DNA from: Candidatus Palauibacter rhopaloidicola
GTDB lineage: Bacteria > Gemmatimonadota > Gemmatimonadetes > Palauibacterales > Palauibacteraceae
Assembly: GCA_026914155.1 (NCBI GenBank)
Contig: JAPPGH010000039.1
Span: forward strand, 62,001 to 126,000
Direction: 5' to 3'
Length of the DNA: 64,000 nt
In this document: in pieces, positions 49,083 through 57,145 of the stretch
Position numbering within the stretch: position 1 is the first letter of the stretch
Layout: every line of letters begins with the position of its first letter
Program-made: the position numbers and the translations under genes
Notes under the pieces: generated by a model
Seen by the model: the letters and a program-made list of their open reading frames with translations, nothing else
What the model was told of the DNA's origin: nothing
Database searches by the model: none

Positions 49083-49402
49083 GAATCCCTTCCTCTGAGA
49101 AACCGTTCCGAAGATGAAGTCTGAAGATTGCTGGAGGCCTTCCCACGGGCGTTCCGGGACCCGGGGCTGTCCCGGCGTCCGGTGGAGGGGCAAACTATCC
49201 CCGCTCCCACCCGACGGACAGTGAGTTTTGCGCCACGGTCTCGGCTGCCGGAAGCGCAACGCGCGGATCGTCCGGGGTGTCGTGAGCACAGCGTTCATGC
49301 GGCCGCCCGCGCCGCGCCTCGCGCCCCCGGCCGACCCGGTCCGGGCATGGTCCGAGCAGGGAGGAGATTCGGCTTGAAGCACGGGATGACCGCCGCAACC
49401 GC
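49083..49402. other. 320-bp divergent intergenic region
   Basis: This gap lies between the hydratase start (minus) and the MFS start (plus). I see no credible gene. It must hold two promoters but none stands out. A GATAGT element on the minus strand near 49198 is a weak -10 candidate. A short GGGAC/GTCCC stem at about 49157-49174 is the only inverted repeat noticed. Confidence 0.5.
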
Positions 49403-50668
49403 ATGCTGAGACGCTCCGGGCTCGGCGTCCTGTTCGGGACGGTGATGGTGGACATGATGGGCTTCGGCATCGTGCTCCCGCTGCTCCCGTTCTACGCCGA
49501 GGAACTCGGGGCCTCGCCGCGCTGGGTCACCCTCATCATTGCCTCGTTCTCCATCACGCAACTCGTGTCGGCGCCGATATGGGGCAGGTTCTCCGACCGC
49601 GTGGGACGCCGCCGCCTCCTCCTCATCGGGCTGCTGGCGTCGGCGCTCTCGTACCTCCTGTTCGCGCTCGCGGACAACCTGTGGCTCCTCCTCATATCGC
49701 GTGCAACGGCGGGCGCCGCCGGCGGGACGCTCGGGATCGCGCAGGCATACGTCGCGGACTCCACGGAGGGTGAGGAACGGGCCCGGGGCCTCGGCTTCAT
49801 CGGGGCCGCGTCCGGCCTCGGGATCATGCTCGGACCGGCGATCGGCGGGTTCTTCAGCCGCTTCGGGCTCGGGGCGCCCGGCTACGTGGCCGGCGGGCTG
49901 TGCCTGCTGAACCTGATGGCGGCGATGGTTCTGCTGCCGGAGTCGCGGCACTTCCGCTCCGGCCGGGCCGACGCGTCGAAGGGGGAGGCCGCGACCGTCG
50001 GCATGTGGCTGGACTCACTGACGCGGTTTCCGCTGTGGTTGCTCCTCGCGGTGTATTTCCTGACGCTCGCCTGCTTCACCTCGATGACGTCGGTTCTGGC
50101 CTTGTACACCGAACGCGTGTTCGCGATGACGGCGGCGGACATGGGCCTCGTGTTCACGCTGGCGGGCGGCGTCACCGTGATCGTGCGCGGCGGGCTCGTG
50201 GGTCGGATCGTGAAGCGGTTCGGCGAACCGAACACCGTGCGCGCCGGGTGCGCGCTGCTCGCCCTGGGAGTCGGCGCCATCCCCTTCCTGGCCGACCGCT
50301 GGCAACTCTGGCTTCTCGTGCCGAGCTGGGCGGCGGCCACGGGGCTGATCTTTCCGGCGCTCCACGCGCTGATTTCGCGGAACACGGACGAGCACTCGCA
50401 GGGGTCCGTGTTCGGCGGAAGCCAGTTGGCCGGGGGGACGGGCCGCGTGCTGGCGCCGCTGGCCGCGGGCCACCTGTTCGAGTTGTATTCGATCCAAAGC
50501 CCGTTCCTCGTCGGGGCCGCGGCATCCGCCGTCGCCCTGTGGCTGGCCCTCCGGATCCCGGCCCCGCGCGATCCCAAGATGGAAGAAGAACTCGATCCCA
50601 CTGACCGCTGGACGGGCCCGGTCGCCGCCCACGAACCGCGCGACCAGCCGGACACCAAGTCGCCGTGA
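49403..50668 (+). CDS. MFS transporter (TetA-like, 12 TM)
   Basis: This 421-residue major facilitator protein has about 12 transmembrane helices. Family motif A is recognisable as GRFSDRVGRRRLLLIG between helices 2 and 3. The fifth-helix region GAASGLGIMLGPAIGGF matches motif C of drug:proton antiporters. The first helix has MVDMMGFGIVLPLLPFY, the DHA1/TetA-type start. Export of a drug or metabolite is likely; no substrate is assignable. The start site has only a weak ribosome site. The next gene overlaps its end by four bases (GTGA). Confidence 0.9.
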   Translation: MLRRSGLGVLFGTVMVDMMGFGIVLPLLPFYAEELGASPRWVTLIIASFSITQLVSAPIWGRFSDRVGRRRLLLIGLLASALSYLLFALADNLWLLLISRATAGAAGGTLGIAQAYVADSTEGEERARGLGFIGAASGLGIMLGPAIGGFFSRFGLGAPGYVAGGLCLLNLMAAMVLLPESRHFRSGRADASKGEAATVGMWLDSLTRFPLWLLLAVYFLTLACFTSMTSVLALYTERVFAMTAADMGLVFTLAGGVTVIVRGGLVGRIVKRFGEPNTVRAGCALLALGVGAIPFLADRWQLWLLVPSWAAATGLIFPALHALISRNTDEHSQGSVFGGSQLAGGTGRVLAPLAAGHLFELYSIQSPFLVGAAASAVALWLALRIPAPRDPKMEEELDPTDRWTGPVAAHEPRDQPDTKSP

Positions 50669-51414
50669 ACCGGTCTGTTCCCCGCGCGGCCGGCGAGGTC
50701 GGAGAGACGCATCGCTTTCCCGAGCAGGCCCAGTTCGTGTCCCTCCGCGTGAGTGAAGTGTCCGCGCTGCTCGTCCGGCCGCCCGAGCCGCGCGCCATGC
50801 TCGCCTTCGCGCACGGGGCCGGGGCGGGGATCGAGCACCCGTTCATGGCGGACATGGCGCAGCGGCTGGCGGGGCGGGGGATCGCGTCGTTTCGCTACCA
50901 CTTCCCCTACATGGAGGCGCGGGCGCTCTCCGGCCGCCGCCGGCCCCCCGACCGCCCGGCGGTTCTCGTCGAAACGGTGCGGGCCGCCGTCGCGAAGGCC
51001 GCCGCCCTGGCCGACGGGCTTCCGCTGCTGGCGGGCGGCAAGTCGATGGGCGGCCGCATGACCTCGACCGCCGCCTCCGAGACACCGCTGCCGGGCGTGC
51101 GCGGCCTCGTCTTCTTCGGGTTCCCGCTCCATGCGCCCGGCCGTGCGGAGCGCGCCGCCGAGCGGGCGGCCCACCTCGGCGGAGTCACCGTCCCCATGCT
51201 CTTCCTGCAGGGGACCCGCGACGCCCTCGCCCGCTGGGATCTGATCGAACAGACGTGCGCCGCGCTCGACCCGCTCGCCACGCTGCACCGGCTGGAGGAC
51301 GCCGACCACTCCTTCCGCGTCCTCAAGCGCAGCGCCCGCACGAACGAGGAGGTGGCGGAAGAGACGGCCGCGCACGTGGCCGCCTGGGCCGACCACGTCG
51401 ATCGGGAGGTATAG
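50665..51414 (+). CDS. Alpha/beta hydrolase (TEX30/KANL3-like)
   Basis: This 249-residue protein starts at GTG 50665, coupled to the MFS gene. The fold is that of the alpha/beta hydrolase subgroup related to TEX30/KANL3. The oxyanion region is FAHGAGAG near residue 50, the nucleophile elbow GGKSMGGRM near 120, an Asp in LQGTRDALARWD near 180, and the His in DADHSFRVLKR near 210. All parts of the triad are present. Substrate is unknown; co-expression with an exporter suggests modification of an exported small molecule, but this is inference. Confidence 0.87.
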   Translation: MNRSVPRAAGEVGETHRFPEQAQFVSLRVSEVSALLVRPPEPRAMLAFAHGAGAGIEHPFMADMAQRLAGRGIASFRYHFPYMEARALSGRRRPPDRPAVLVETVRAAVAKAAALADGLPLLAGGKSMGGRMTSTAASETPLPGVRGLVFFGFPLHAPGRAERAAERAAHLGGVTVPMLFLQGTRDALARWDLIEQTCAALDPLATLHRLEDADHSFRVLKRSARTNEEVAEETAAHVAAWADHVDREV

Positions 51415-51428
51415 CAGGAGGTCGCACC

Positions 51429-51734
51429 CTACTCACCGAGGGCACGTATGACCGCCTCGGGTTCGCGGTCGATAACCGTAAGCAGGACACGAGCTGCGCG
51501 GTCAGGGACCCGTCGCCCCTGTTCCCATTCCTGTACCGCGCGAGCATCCAGCCCGAAGCTGTCCGCAAACTTCTTGCGGCTCAACTTCATGCGCTTGCGT
51601 ACCGCCACGATGTGCTGGGCGGCGGGGTCGTCAACGATGCGGCAGGGAAGCTGCGTTCGGCCGCGCACATGAGCGAGCACTTCTTCAAGCGCCGCCTCCA
51701 CCTCGCGTCCCAAATCGGTTCGCCGGTTCGTCAT
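51429..51734 (-). CDS. HTH-type antitoxin of a RelE/HigB-like module
   Basis: This 101-residue protein starts at ATG 51734, overlapping the toxin stop as ATGA. A helix-turn-helix of the XRE/MqsA-HigA2-like type covers residues about 40-80: AVRKRMKLSRKKFADSFGLD, then AVQEWEQGRRVPDRAARVLL. Such antitoxins bind the toxin and repress their own operon. Order is toxin first, antitoxin second, as in HigBA-type modules. A 15-bp inverted repeat just ahead of the toxin gene is the probable operator. The toxin at 51731 is its partner. Confidence 0.85.
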   Translation of the reverse strand: MTNRRTDLGREVEAALEEVLAHVRGRTQLPCRIVDDPAAQHIVAVRKRMKLSRKKFADSFGLDARAVQEWEQGRRVPDRAARVLLTVIDREPEAVIRALGE

Positions 51735-52063
51735 CGGTGTCGTTCCTTCTCCTTGATCGCGGCAACGATCCGTGTCAGCGCCTTCCTGTCCGCTCGACTC
51801 AGGTCTTCCCGATCCGCCTTCGCGTAAGCGGTCAACAGGTAGATCGCTTCCGGACCTGCTTGACGGAAGTAGATCGTGCGGATGCCACCTCGCTTGCCCC
51901 TTCCCGCGCCCGCCCAGCGCAACTTGCGAAGTCCTCCGGTTCCCTGGACAACGGGCGCAGCCGCCAGGTCGGCGACGATAGCCGCTTCCATCGCCCGCCG
52001 ATCTGCCTCCGATAAGAGCTTTCGCACGGCGCGTTCGTAGGTTTGCGTGGTATGGATTCGCAT
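51731..52063 (-). CDS. RelE/HigB-like toxin
   Basis: This protein has 110 residues from ATG 52063; an upstream in-frame start is possible but the family begins here. It matches RelE/HigB2-type mRNA interferases: YERAVRKLLSEADRRAMEAA, then GGLRKLRWAGAGRGKRGGIR and IYLLTAYAKADREDLSRADRK. The basic GKRGGIRTIYF strand is the conserved core of the group. Activity would be ribosome-dependent mRNA cleavage, neutralised by the antitoxin at 51429. An inverted repeat at 52072-52086 is positioned to control both. Confidence 0.87.
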   Translation of the reverse strand: MRIHTTQTYERAVRKLLSEADRRAMEAAIVADLAAAPVVQGTGGLRKLRWAGAGRGKRGGIRTIYFRQAGPEAIYLLTAYAKADREDLSRADRKALTRIVAAIKEKERHR

Positions 52064-52071
52064 GGGCAATG

Positions 52072-52086
52072 TGCGGCAATGCCGCA
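52072..52086. promoter_or_regulatory. Inverted repeat upstream of the RelE-type toxin
   Basis: TGCGGCA-A-TGCCGCA is a perfect 7-1-7 inverted repeat located eight bases upstream of the toxin start codon. Toxin-antitoxin operons usually have such operators for autorepression by the antitoxin or the complex. No -10/-35 elements can be named with confidence. Confidence 0.5.
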
Positions 52087-52204
52087 TGGCAAGCAATCGA
52101 GATGTCTATCGGTGCCGGCCTCGAATGGTGCATCCTACCTTCAGCCGCTCCGATGGGGGTCGGCTCCTATCGTCCATCCTCGGATATACGTCCAGTTATC
52201 AACA

Positions 52205-52218
52205 GCATGTATACATGC
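52205..52218. promoter_or_regulatory. 14-bp perfect palindrome before the RHH-carboxypeptidase fusion gene
   Basis: GCATGTATACATGC is a perfect palindrome 16 bp before ATG 52235 and just ahead of the ribosome site GGAGGTGAGG. It is typical of operators bound by ribbon-helix-helix antitoxins. The gene that follows encodes such a domain at its N-terminus, so autoregulation is plausible. Confidence 0.55.
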
Positions 52219-52234
52219 CTCTGGGAGGTGAGGA

Positions 52235-54016
52235 ATGAAGATCAGGCTCACGGTCACGGTGGACTCCGGCGTGGCACGAGCCGCCAAGCGATGCGCGCGC
52301 GGTCGGGGGGTCTCCCTTTCATCGCTCGTCGAGGCGTCACTGAAGGAGATGATTCAGGACGAGGATCTTTCTTTCTCCGAGCGGTGGAGAGGGCAGTTTC
52401 GAGCCGCGAATCGTGACGATCCCCGGTACAAGGCCGTGGCCCGAAAGTACTTCTTGCTCGGGTGGGCGGCGGTTGCGGCGATGGTCGCGGGGTGCGGAGG
52501 TGCGGTGCCGGCGGGCGAGGCGTTTTTAACCCGCGCGGAGCGGACGGCGTACCGGGAGACCAGTTCGTACGCCGATGTCGTGGACTTCCTGGAGCGCGCC
52601 GCGGCGCGCGATGCCTCGGTCCACTACACGACCTACGGCTATACGAACGAGGGACGGCCGATCCCCATGGTCGTGGTGGGTGACGTGGAAGATCCGAGTC
52701 CGGCGTCCGTCAGCGCTTCGGGAAAGACGGTCGTCTACCTCCAGGGCAACATCCACGCCGGCGAGGTGTGCGGGAAGGAGGCGCTCCAGATGCTGCTGCG
52801 CGACCTCCTCGCCGGGCGTCACCGCGAGTGGCGGGAGTCGATGGTCCTCCTCATCGCGCCGATCTACAACGCGGACGGCAACGAGCGGGTGCTCCTCACG
52901 AACCGCGGCCGCCAGCACGGGCCGGTCGGAGGGATGGGCCAGCGGCCGAACGCCCAGGGCTACGACCTGAACCGCGATCACATGAAGCTCGACTCGCCGG
53001 AGGCGCGGTCGGTGGCGCGGCTGCTCGGCGCGTACGATCCGCACGTGGCCGTCGACCTGCACACGACGAACGGGACGCAGCACGCCTACCACCTCACGTA
53101 CTCGCCGCCGCTCCATCCCAACACACCGGCGGAGATCGACGTTTTCCTGCGCGAAGGACTCTTCCCCCACGTCACCGGGGAGATCCGGGAGAAGTACGGC
53201 TGGGAGTACTACTACTACGGGAACGCGTTTGCGCGCGGCGGGGACGCACCCGGCTGGTACACCTTCGACCACCGCCCGCGCTTCAACAACAACTACATCG
53301 GCCTCCGCAACCGGATCGCGATCCTGAGCGAGGCCTACTCCTACGCGAGTTTCGAGGAGCGCGTCCTCGCGACGCTCTACTTCGTGGAGGAGATCCTCGA
53401 CTACGTCCATGAGCACGCGGGGGAGGTGCGGCGCATCGTCGCGGATGCCGATGCCGCCGCGGTGACGGGCGACATGCTCGCGCTGCGCGCCGTCCCCCAG
53501 CGCTCGGCCACGCCGGTCGACATCCTCATGGGCGCCACCGTCGAGGAGGTGCACCCCCTCACCGGGCGCCCGCTGCTCCTGCGCGCGGATACGCAGTACG
53601 TCGAGACGATGTACGAGTACGGCACGTTCGAACCGACGTTGCTGGAGCGCGTGCCGGAGGCCTACTTGATTCCCGCGGATCTGGGCGATGTCCTGACTCG
53701 GCTCGCGGCGCACGGCGTCGCGCTCGAGTCGGCGGGGGCGACGCCCCTCGAGGTGGAGGCGTTCCGGATCGACTCGGTGCAGACGGCCGAGCGGCCGTTC
53801 CAGGGCCGCAACGAGCAGACGCTGTTCGGCCGTTACGAGGCGGCCCGGGTCACCCCGACCCCCGGAGACATGCTGGCGCGGACCGACCGGCCGCTCGGAC
53901 GCCTGCTGTTCAGCCTGGTGGAGCCGCAGTCGGACGACGGCTTTGCGAACTGGGGCTTCCTCGCGGACCGGCTGCGCCCCGGCGAGGTCTATCCCATCCT
54001 CCGCGTCCCCGGCTAA
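52235..54016 (+). CDS. RHH antitoxin domain fused in frame to an M14 zinc carboxypeptidase lipoprotein
   Basis: One open frame of 593 residues starts at ATG 52235 with a strong ribosome site. Residues 1-70 match VapB-type RHH antitoxins: KIRLTVTVDSGVARAAKRC, SSLVEASLKEMI and the tail FSERWRGQFRAANRDDPRY, which normally ends the antitoxin. The text runs on into a lipoprotein signal (KYFLLGWAAVAAMVAGC) and an M14 peptidase. Zinc ligands are His and Glu in NIHAGE (about 172) and His in VDLHTTNG (about 275); the catalytic Glu is in LSEAYSY (about 366). A GTG at 52436 would start the peptidase exactly at a lipoprotein signal. The normal VapC toxin is absent. Two proteins may be made, or one fused cytoplasmic form. 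Confidence 0.85.
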   Translation: MKIRLTVTVDSGVARAAKRCARGRGVSLSSLVEASLKEMIQDEDLSFSERWRGQFRAANRDDPRYKAVARKYFLLGWAAVAAMVAGCGGAVPAGEAFLTRAERTAYRETSSYADVVDFLERAAARDASVHYTTYGYTNEGRPIPMVVVGDVEDPSPASVSASGKTVVYLQGNIHAGEVCGKEALQMLLRDLLAGRHREWRESMVLLIAPIYNADGNERVLLTNRGRQHGPVGGMGQRPNAQGYDLNRDHMKLDSPEARSVARLLGAYDPHVAVDLHTTNGTQHAYHLTYSPPLHPNTPAEIDVFLREGLFPHVTGEIREKYGWEYYYYGNAFARGGDAPGWYTFDHRPRFNNNYIGLRNRIAILSEAYSYASFEERVLATLYFVEEILDYVHEHAGEVRRIVADADAAAVTGDMLALRAVPQRSATPVDILMGATVEEVHPLTGRPLLLRADTQYVETMYEYGTFEPTLLERVPEAYLIPADLGDVLTRLAAHGVALESAGATPLEVEAFRIDSVQTAERPFQGRNEQTLFGRYEAARVTPTPGDMLARTDRPLGRLLFSLVEPQSDDGFANWGFLADRLRPGEVYPILRVPG

Positions 54017-54651
54017 ACGCCTTCCCAGCCTTCCGTTTCGCGCCGCAGCGACAGCTCCGTCTGGCTGCGATCCCGCTGGGGCACGTCGTGGCAGCGGCGG
54101 CAGCGCGCCTCGTAGGACTCGGCGCCTCCCACCTGGATCGTGGGGCCCTCGGCGGGCGCCGGTTCCCCGTCGATGAGGCGCTGGTTTCTCGTCGCCGCGT
54201 CGCCGCATACGACGCAGATCGCGGTCAGTTTGTCGATCCGCTCCGCACGCGCCAGGAGCAGGCCCATGGGGCCGAAGGGCTCGCCGCGGAAGTCCATGTC
54301 GGTCCCCACCACGATCACGCGCATCCCCGCATCGGCCAGCGCGTCCACGACCTCGCAGATCCCGTCGTCCAGGAACTGGGCCTCGTCGATCGCGACGACC
54401 TGCGTTGACGGGCGCACCTTCTCGGCCACCTCCACGGAACTCGACACGGGCTCGGCGTCGATCTCCCGCCCGTCGTGGGACGAGATGCGGAACTGGCCGC
54501 CGTAGCGGTCGTCGAGGTGGGACTTGAAGAGTTGGACCCGCCGGCCCGCGATGAGGGCGCGCCGCACGCGCCGGATCAGCTCCTCGGACTTGCCGCTGAA
54601 CATGACCCCGGCGACGACCTCGACCCATCCGTCTCCCGCTCTACGCCGCAT
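54013..54651 (-). CDS. tdk: Thymidine kinase (TK1-type)
   Basis: This 212-residue protein starts at ATG 54651. It phosphorylates thymidine to dTMP with ATP. The P-loop is GVMFSGKSEEL near residue 15-25. DEAQF (about residue 95) carries the catalytic acid. The zinc-binding ribbon has CVVC and CRRC in the C-terminal half. The lasso region NQRLIDGEPAP and the Tyr in ESYEARC are typical. Length is normal for bacterial TK1-like enzymes. The gene is convergent with the carboxypeptidase and overlaps its stop by four bases. Longer upstream frames have no supporting motif. Confidence 0.92.
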   Translation of the reverse strand: MRRRAGDGWVEVVAGVMFSGKSEELIRRVRRALIAGRRVQLFKSHLDDRYGGQFRISSHDGREIDAEPVSSSVEVAEKVRPSTQVVAIDEAQFLDDGICEVVDALADAGMRVIVVGTDMDFRGEPFGPMGLLLARAERIDKLTAICVVCGDAATRNQRLIDGEPAPAEGPTIQVGGAESYEARCRRCHDVPQRDRSQTELSLRRETEGWEGV

Positions 54652-54821
54652 GGCTCTTCCCGTTCCTCGCGGACTACGGCTACCCGGCCCTGCCCGCGAC
54701 CTCCGTTTCGCGACCCCGGAATCGCCGCCTCCCTCGCCCAACGCGGAGAGCCGCCAGAATGGCGAATGGATTCTTGCCACGGGCTGCCGCCGCACTCAAG
54801 GGTCGACGCGACGCGAAAGAA

Positions 54822-54831
54822 ATGATATCAT
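54822..54831. promoter_or_regulatory. ATGATATCAT palindrome before the nucleotidyltransferase gene
   Basis: This perfect 10-bp palindrome lies six bases before ATG 54838. A related TCATATGATA lies just after the start. Together they form a likely operator for the RHH domain at the N-terminus of the encoded protein. There is no good ribosome site between the palindrome and the ATG, so a leaderless or weakly initiated message is possible. Confidence 0.4.
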
Positions 54832-54837
54832 CTGGGT

Positions 54838-55413
54838 ATGTCATATGATACTACAGGGAAGTCCGACCCTTCGGGCCGCTTCGTGCTCCGCATCGACCCC
54901 GGCCTGCACGGTGCGCTGCGCACGGCCGCGCGGGCCGCGTCTTTGTCGCTCAACGAGTACTGCGCCCGCAAGCTGGCGTCTCCGGGCGCCCCGCCGGATC
55001 CCGAAGCTTCGGCGTTGATCGAACGAGCGGCCCGGTTGCTCGGCGAATCGCTGATCGGCGTCGTCGCATTCGGCTCCTGGGTGCGCGGCGAGAGCGGAGC
55101 GGCCTCCGACTTCGATGTCCTGCTGATCGCCGAGGAACGTCTCCCGATCACGCGGGAGCTGTACGGGCGGTGGGACCGCGAGCCGGCGCTCTACTGGCGC
55201 GGCCACGAGGTCGAGCCACACTTCGTCCACCTGCCGCCCACGGGAGCCGTGCCTTCCGGCACATGGGCCGAGGCGGCGACCGATGGTCGTGTCCTCCACG
55301 AACGGGGTTGGTCGGTGTCGGAGCGGCTCGCGGACATCCGGCGAATGATATCGGCGGGCCGGATCTCGCGCCGTCTCCTCCACGGGCAGCCGTACTGGGT
55401 TCGGGCCGGTTGA
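54838..55413 (+). CDS. RHH-nucleotidyltransferase (MNT-type) antitoxin
   Basis: This 191-residue protein starts at ATG 54838. Residues about 13-48 look like the RHH end of HicB-type proteins (FVLRIDPGLHGALRTAARAA, LNEYCARKLA). Residues about 55-150 are a minimal nucleotidyltransferase: GSWVRGESGAASDFDVLLI holds the GS...G and DxD metal-binding residues, intact. It is followed by a HEPN gene that overlaps by one base. MNT/HEPN pairs are toxin-antitoxin modules in which the MNT protein adds nucleotides to the HEPN toxin. The added DNA-binding domain suggests that this antitoxin also represses its own operon. Confidence 0.82.
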   Translation: MSYDTTGKSDPSGRFVLRIDPGLHGALRTAARAASLSLNEYCARKLASPGAPPDPEASALIERAARLLGESLIGVVAFGSWVRGESGAASDFDVLLIAEERLPITRELYGRWDREPALYWRGHEVEPHFVHLPPTGAVPSGTWAEAATDGRVLHERGWSVSERLADIRRMISAGRISRRLLHGQPYWVRAG

Positions 55414-55832
55414 TGCGCAACGTAGAGCTTGCCGAGGACTATCTCCGGCGCGCGAAACTTCGGCTCAAGGCCCTGGACGTGTTGTTCGAGGGGGAGGGCT
55501 GGCCGGATGTGGTTCGGGAATCGCAGGAGATTCTGGAGCTGGCGCTCAAGGGGCTCCTGCGCTGGTGCGGCGTCGACCCGCCCCGCGTGCACGATGTGTC
55601 CGGCGTCCTGCTCGCCGAGAAGGACAGGCTACCCGCGGATCTGATCGGCCAAGCCGAGGCGCTGGCGGCCGCGTCCCGCCACCTCCGGCGGGACCGCGAA
55701 CTCGCGTTCTACGGAGCGGAGGATCTCACGCCGACCGGATTCTACTCGAAGGAAGACGCGGAGGCCGCCCGCGCCGCCGCGCGCCGGACGGTCGAGGCGG
55801 TGTATCCGCACGTCATCGGAGGCCACGGATAG
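55413..55832 (+). CDS. HEPN-domain protein (toxin partner of MNT)
   Basis: This 139-residue protein starts at ATG 55413, with TGATG overlap to the nucleotidyltransferase gene. The helical HEPN fold is recognisable: EDYLRRAKLRLKALDVLFE, VVRESQEILELALKGLLRWC and GVDPPRVHDVSGVLL. The classical RxxxxH active site is not obvious, although RRDRELAFYG and the His of PRVHD are candidates. It is therefore uncertain whether it is an active ribonuclease. In MNT/HEPN modules the HEPN protein is the toxin. The coupling and order support this. Confidence 0.82.
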   Translation: MRNVELAEDYLRRAKLRLKALDVLFEGEGWPDVVRESQEILELALKGLLRWCGVDPPRVHDVSGVLLAEKDRLPADLIGQAEALAAASRHLRRDRELAFYGAEDLTPTGFYSKEDAEAARAAARRTVEAVYPHVIGGHG

Positions 55833-55837
55833 CACCA

Positions 55838-56692
55838 TCAGGAAGTGGTGACCTCCCGCAGGTAGGCGGCGATCCCACGCCTGCGGTCCCACTGACCCGG
55901 ATACCCCAGGGAGACCTCCTGGAAGGGCACGCCATCGAGCCAATGCGTGTCCCGGATGTGGAGGTGGCCGTACACGACGGCGCACGCGTTGAACCGCCGG
56001 TGCCAACCCCGCGTGCGGCGGGTCCCGCACCACGGGGTGAAGCGGGGAATTCTCGGCAGCACGGCGTGTCGTTCTTCGAGCGGATAATGATTGACCAGGA
56101 GCTTCGGAAGATCGGCCGGAGCCGAAGCGAGCCGGGCGGCCGCGTCTTCGCAGCGTGCGGCGCACCACGAGTCCCGATCCGGCCACGGGTCGGGATGCAG
56201 CATCACTTCGTCGGAGCAGACCGCGCGGGTCTCCCGGGCCCACCGAACCACCTCGTCGCGCCGAACGTGCCCGGGCCGAAAGCTGTAGTCGTACAGTAGG
56301 AAGAGCGGCGCGATCAGCACCGGCCCCTCCCGCAGTTCCACGACCGGATAAGGATCTTCGGGAGTGAGAACGCCGTGGTTGCGGGCGATCCCGACCAGGT
56401 GTTCGTAGAGGCCCACCCCGCGGAGCCCGGGAGGCGCATCCGGTATCGTCCACAGTTCGTGGTTTCCGGGAACCCAGACGACCTGCCGAAACTTCGGAGT
56501 CAGTCGGGCGAAGCACGACTCGAGTCGCTGCGCGCCGTGGGTCACGTCGCCGGCCAGGATCAGCCAGTCGTTGGGACAGGCGGGCAGATTCTCCAACGCC
56601 TCCCGGTTCTCCGCATGGGAGACGTGCAGGTCGGACAACGCCCATAAACGCAACGGATCACCGTCGGTGACGAGGCGGGGGGGCAGCAGCAC
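55838..56692 (-). CDS. Metallophosphoesterase
   Basis: This protein has about 284 residues from GTG 56692; the start is chosen because no better in-frame codon precedes the domain. All calcineurin-like motifs are present in order: SDLHVSH (about 22), LAGDVTHG (about 48), VPGNHELW (about 77), NHYPLEE (about 205) and YGHLHIRDTHW (about 245). It is a cytoplasmic two-metal phosphodiesterase or phosphatase with no signal peptide. The substrate is unknown. It is convergent with the HEPN gene and divergent from the antitoxin gene at 56747. Confidence 0.88.
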   Translation of the reverse strand: MLLPPRLVTDGDPLRLWALSDLHVSHAENREALENLPACPNDWLILAGDVTHGAQRLESCFARLTPKFRQVVWVPGNHELWTIPDAPPGLRGVGLYEHLVGIARNHGVLTPEDPYPVVELREGPVLIAPLFLLYDYSFRPGHVRRDEVVRWARETRAVCSDEVMLHPDPWPDRDSWCAARCEDAAARLASAPADLPKLLVNHYPLEERHAVLPRIPRFTPWCGTRRTRGWHRRFNACAVVYGHLHIRDTHWLDGVPFQEVSLGYPGQWDRRRGIAAYLREVTTS

Positions 56693-56746
56693 GCATATCG
56701 ACCGGATCGTACGTTGGGGGACGGCGTGAGGACAGGAGGAGCAAAC

Positions 56747-57094
56747 GTGGGAGTACTCACGATTCGGAACGTGGACGACGACGTGATCGCCGCGCTCAAG
56801 AGGCAGGCGGAGGCCAACCATCGCTCTCTGGAGGGCGAACTGCGCCACCTGCTCGCCCGGCATGCGGTCCCGAACACCGTGCCCGCGGTGGCGGATTCCC
56901 GGACCGGCTGCGGAGCGTGGCTGGGAGCCATGAGCGACGTGGGTGAGATCGTCGGCGACATCCGCTCTCCGGCGGCCGATCCCTCCGAGTGGGCTGCGCT
57001 GCGCCCGGCGGCCGCCGATCCGAGCGACGGGTCCGACATCGCCCGCCACAAGGACGCGATGCTCGCGGAGGCGTTCTCGGACCAGCGGGAATGA
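56747..57094 (+). CDS. FitA-type RHH antitoxin without a toxin partner
   Basis: This protein has 115 residues from GTG 56747, six bases after AGGAGGA. Residues 1-40 match FitA-like ribbon-helix-helix antitoxins: VLTIRNVDDDVIAALKRQAE, then SLEGELRHLLARH. The remaining 75 residues are a long linker (SDVGEIVGDIRSPAADPSEW) and tail. A VapC/FitB PIN toxin gene normally follows, overlapping as ATGA. Here ATGA is present at 57091, but the frame begins MTFI and stops after 15 codons, so the toxin is missing. It may be an orphan repressor or the survivor of a deleted module. Confidence 0.78.
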   Translation: MGVLTIRNVDDDVIAALKRQAEANHRSLEGELRHLLARHAVPNTVPAVADSRTGCGAWLGAMSDVGEIVGDIRSPAADPSEWAALRPAAADPSDGSDIARHKDAMLAEAFSDQRE

Positions 57095-57145
57095 CCTTCA
57101 TCTGGCACGCGGCCGCCGACGCGGGAAGTAGTACGTGAGGGCGCC

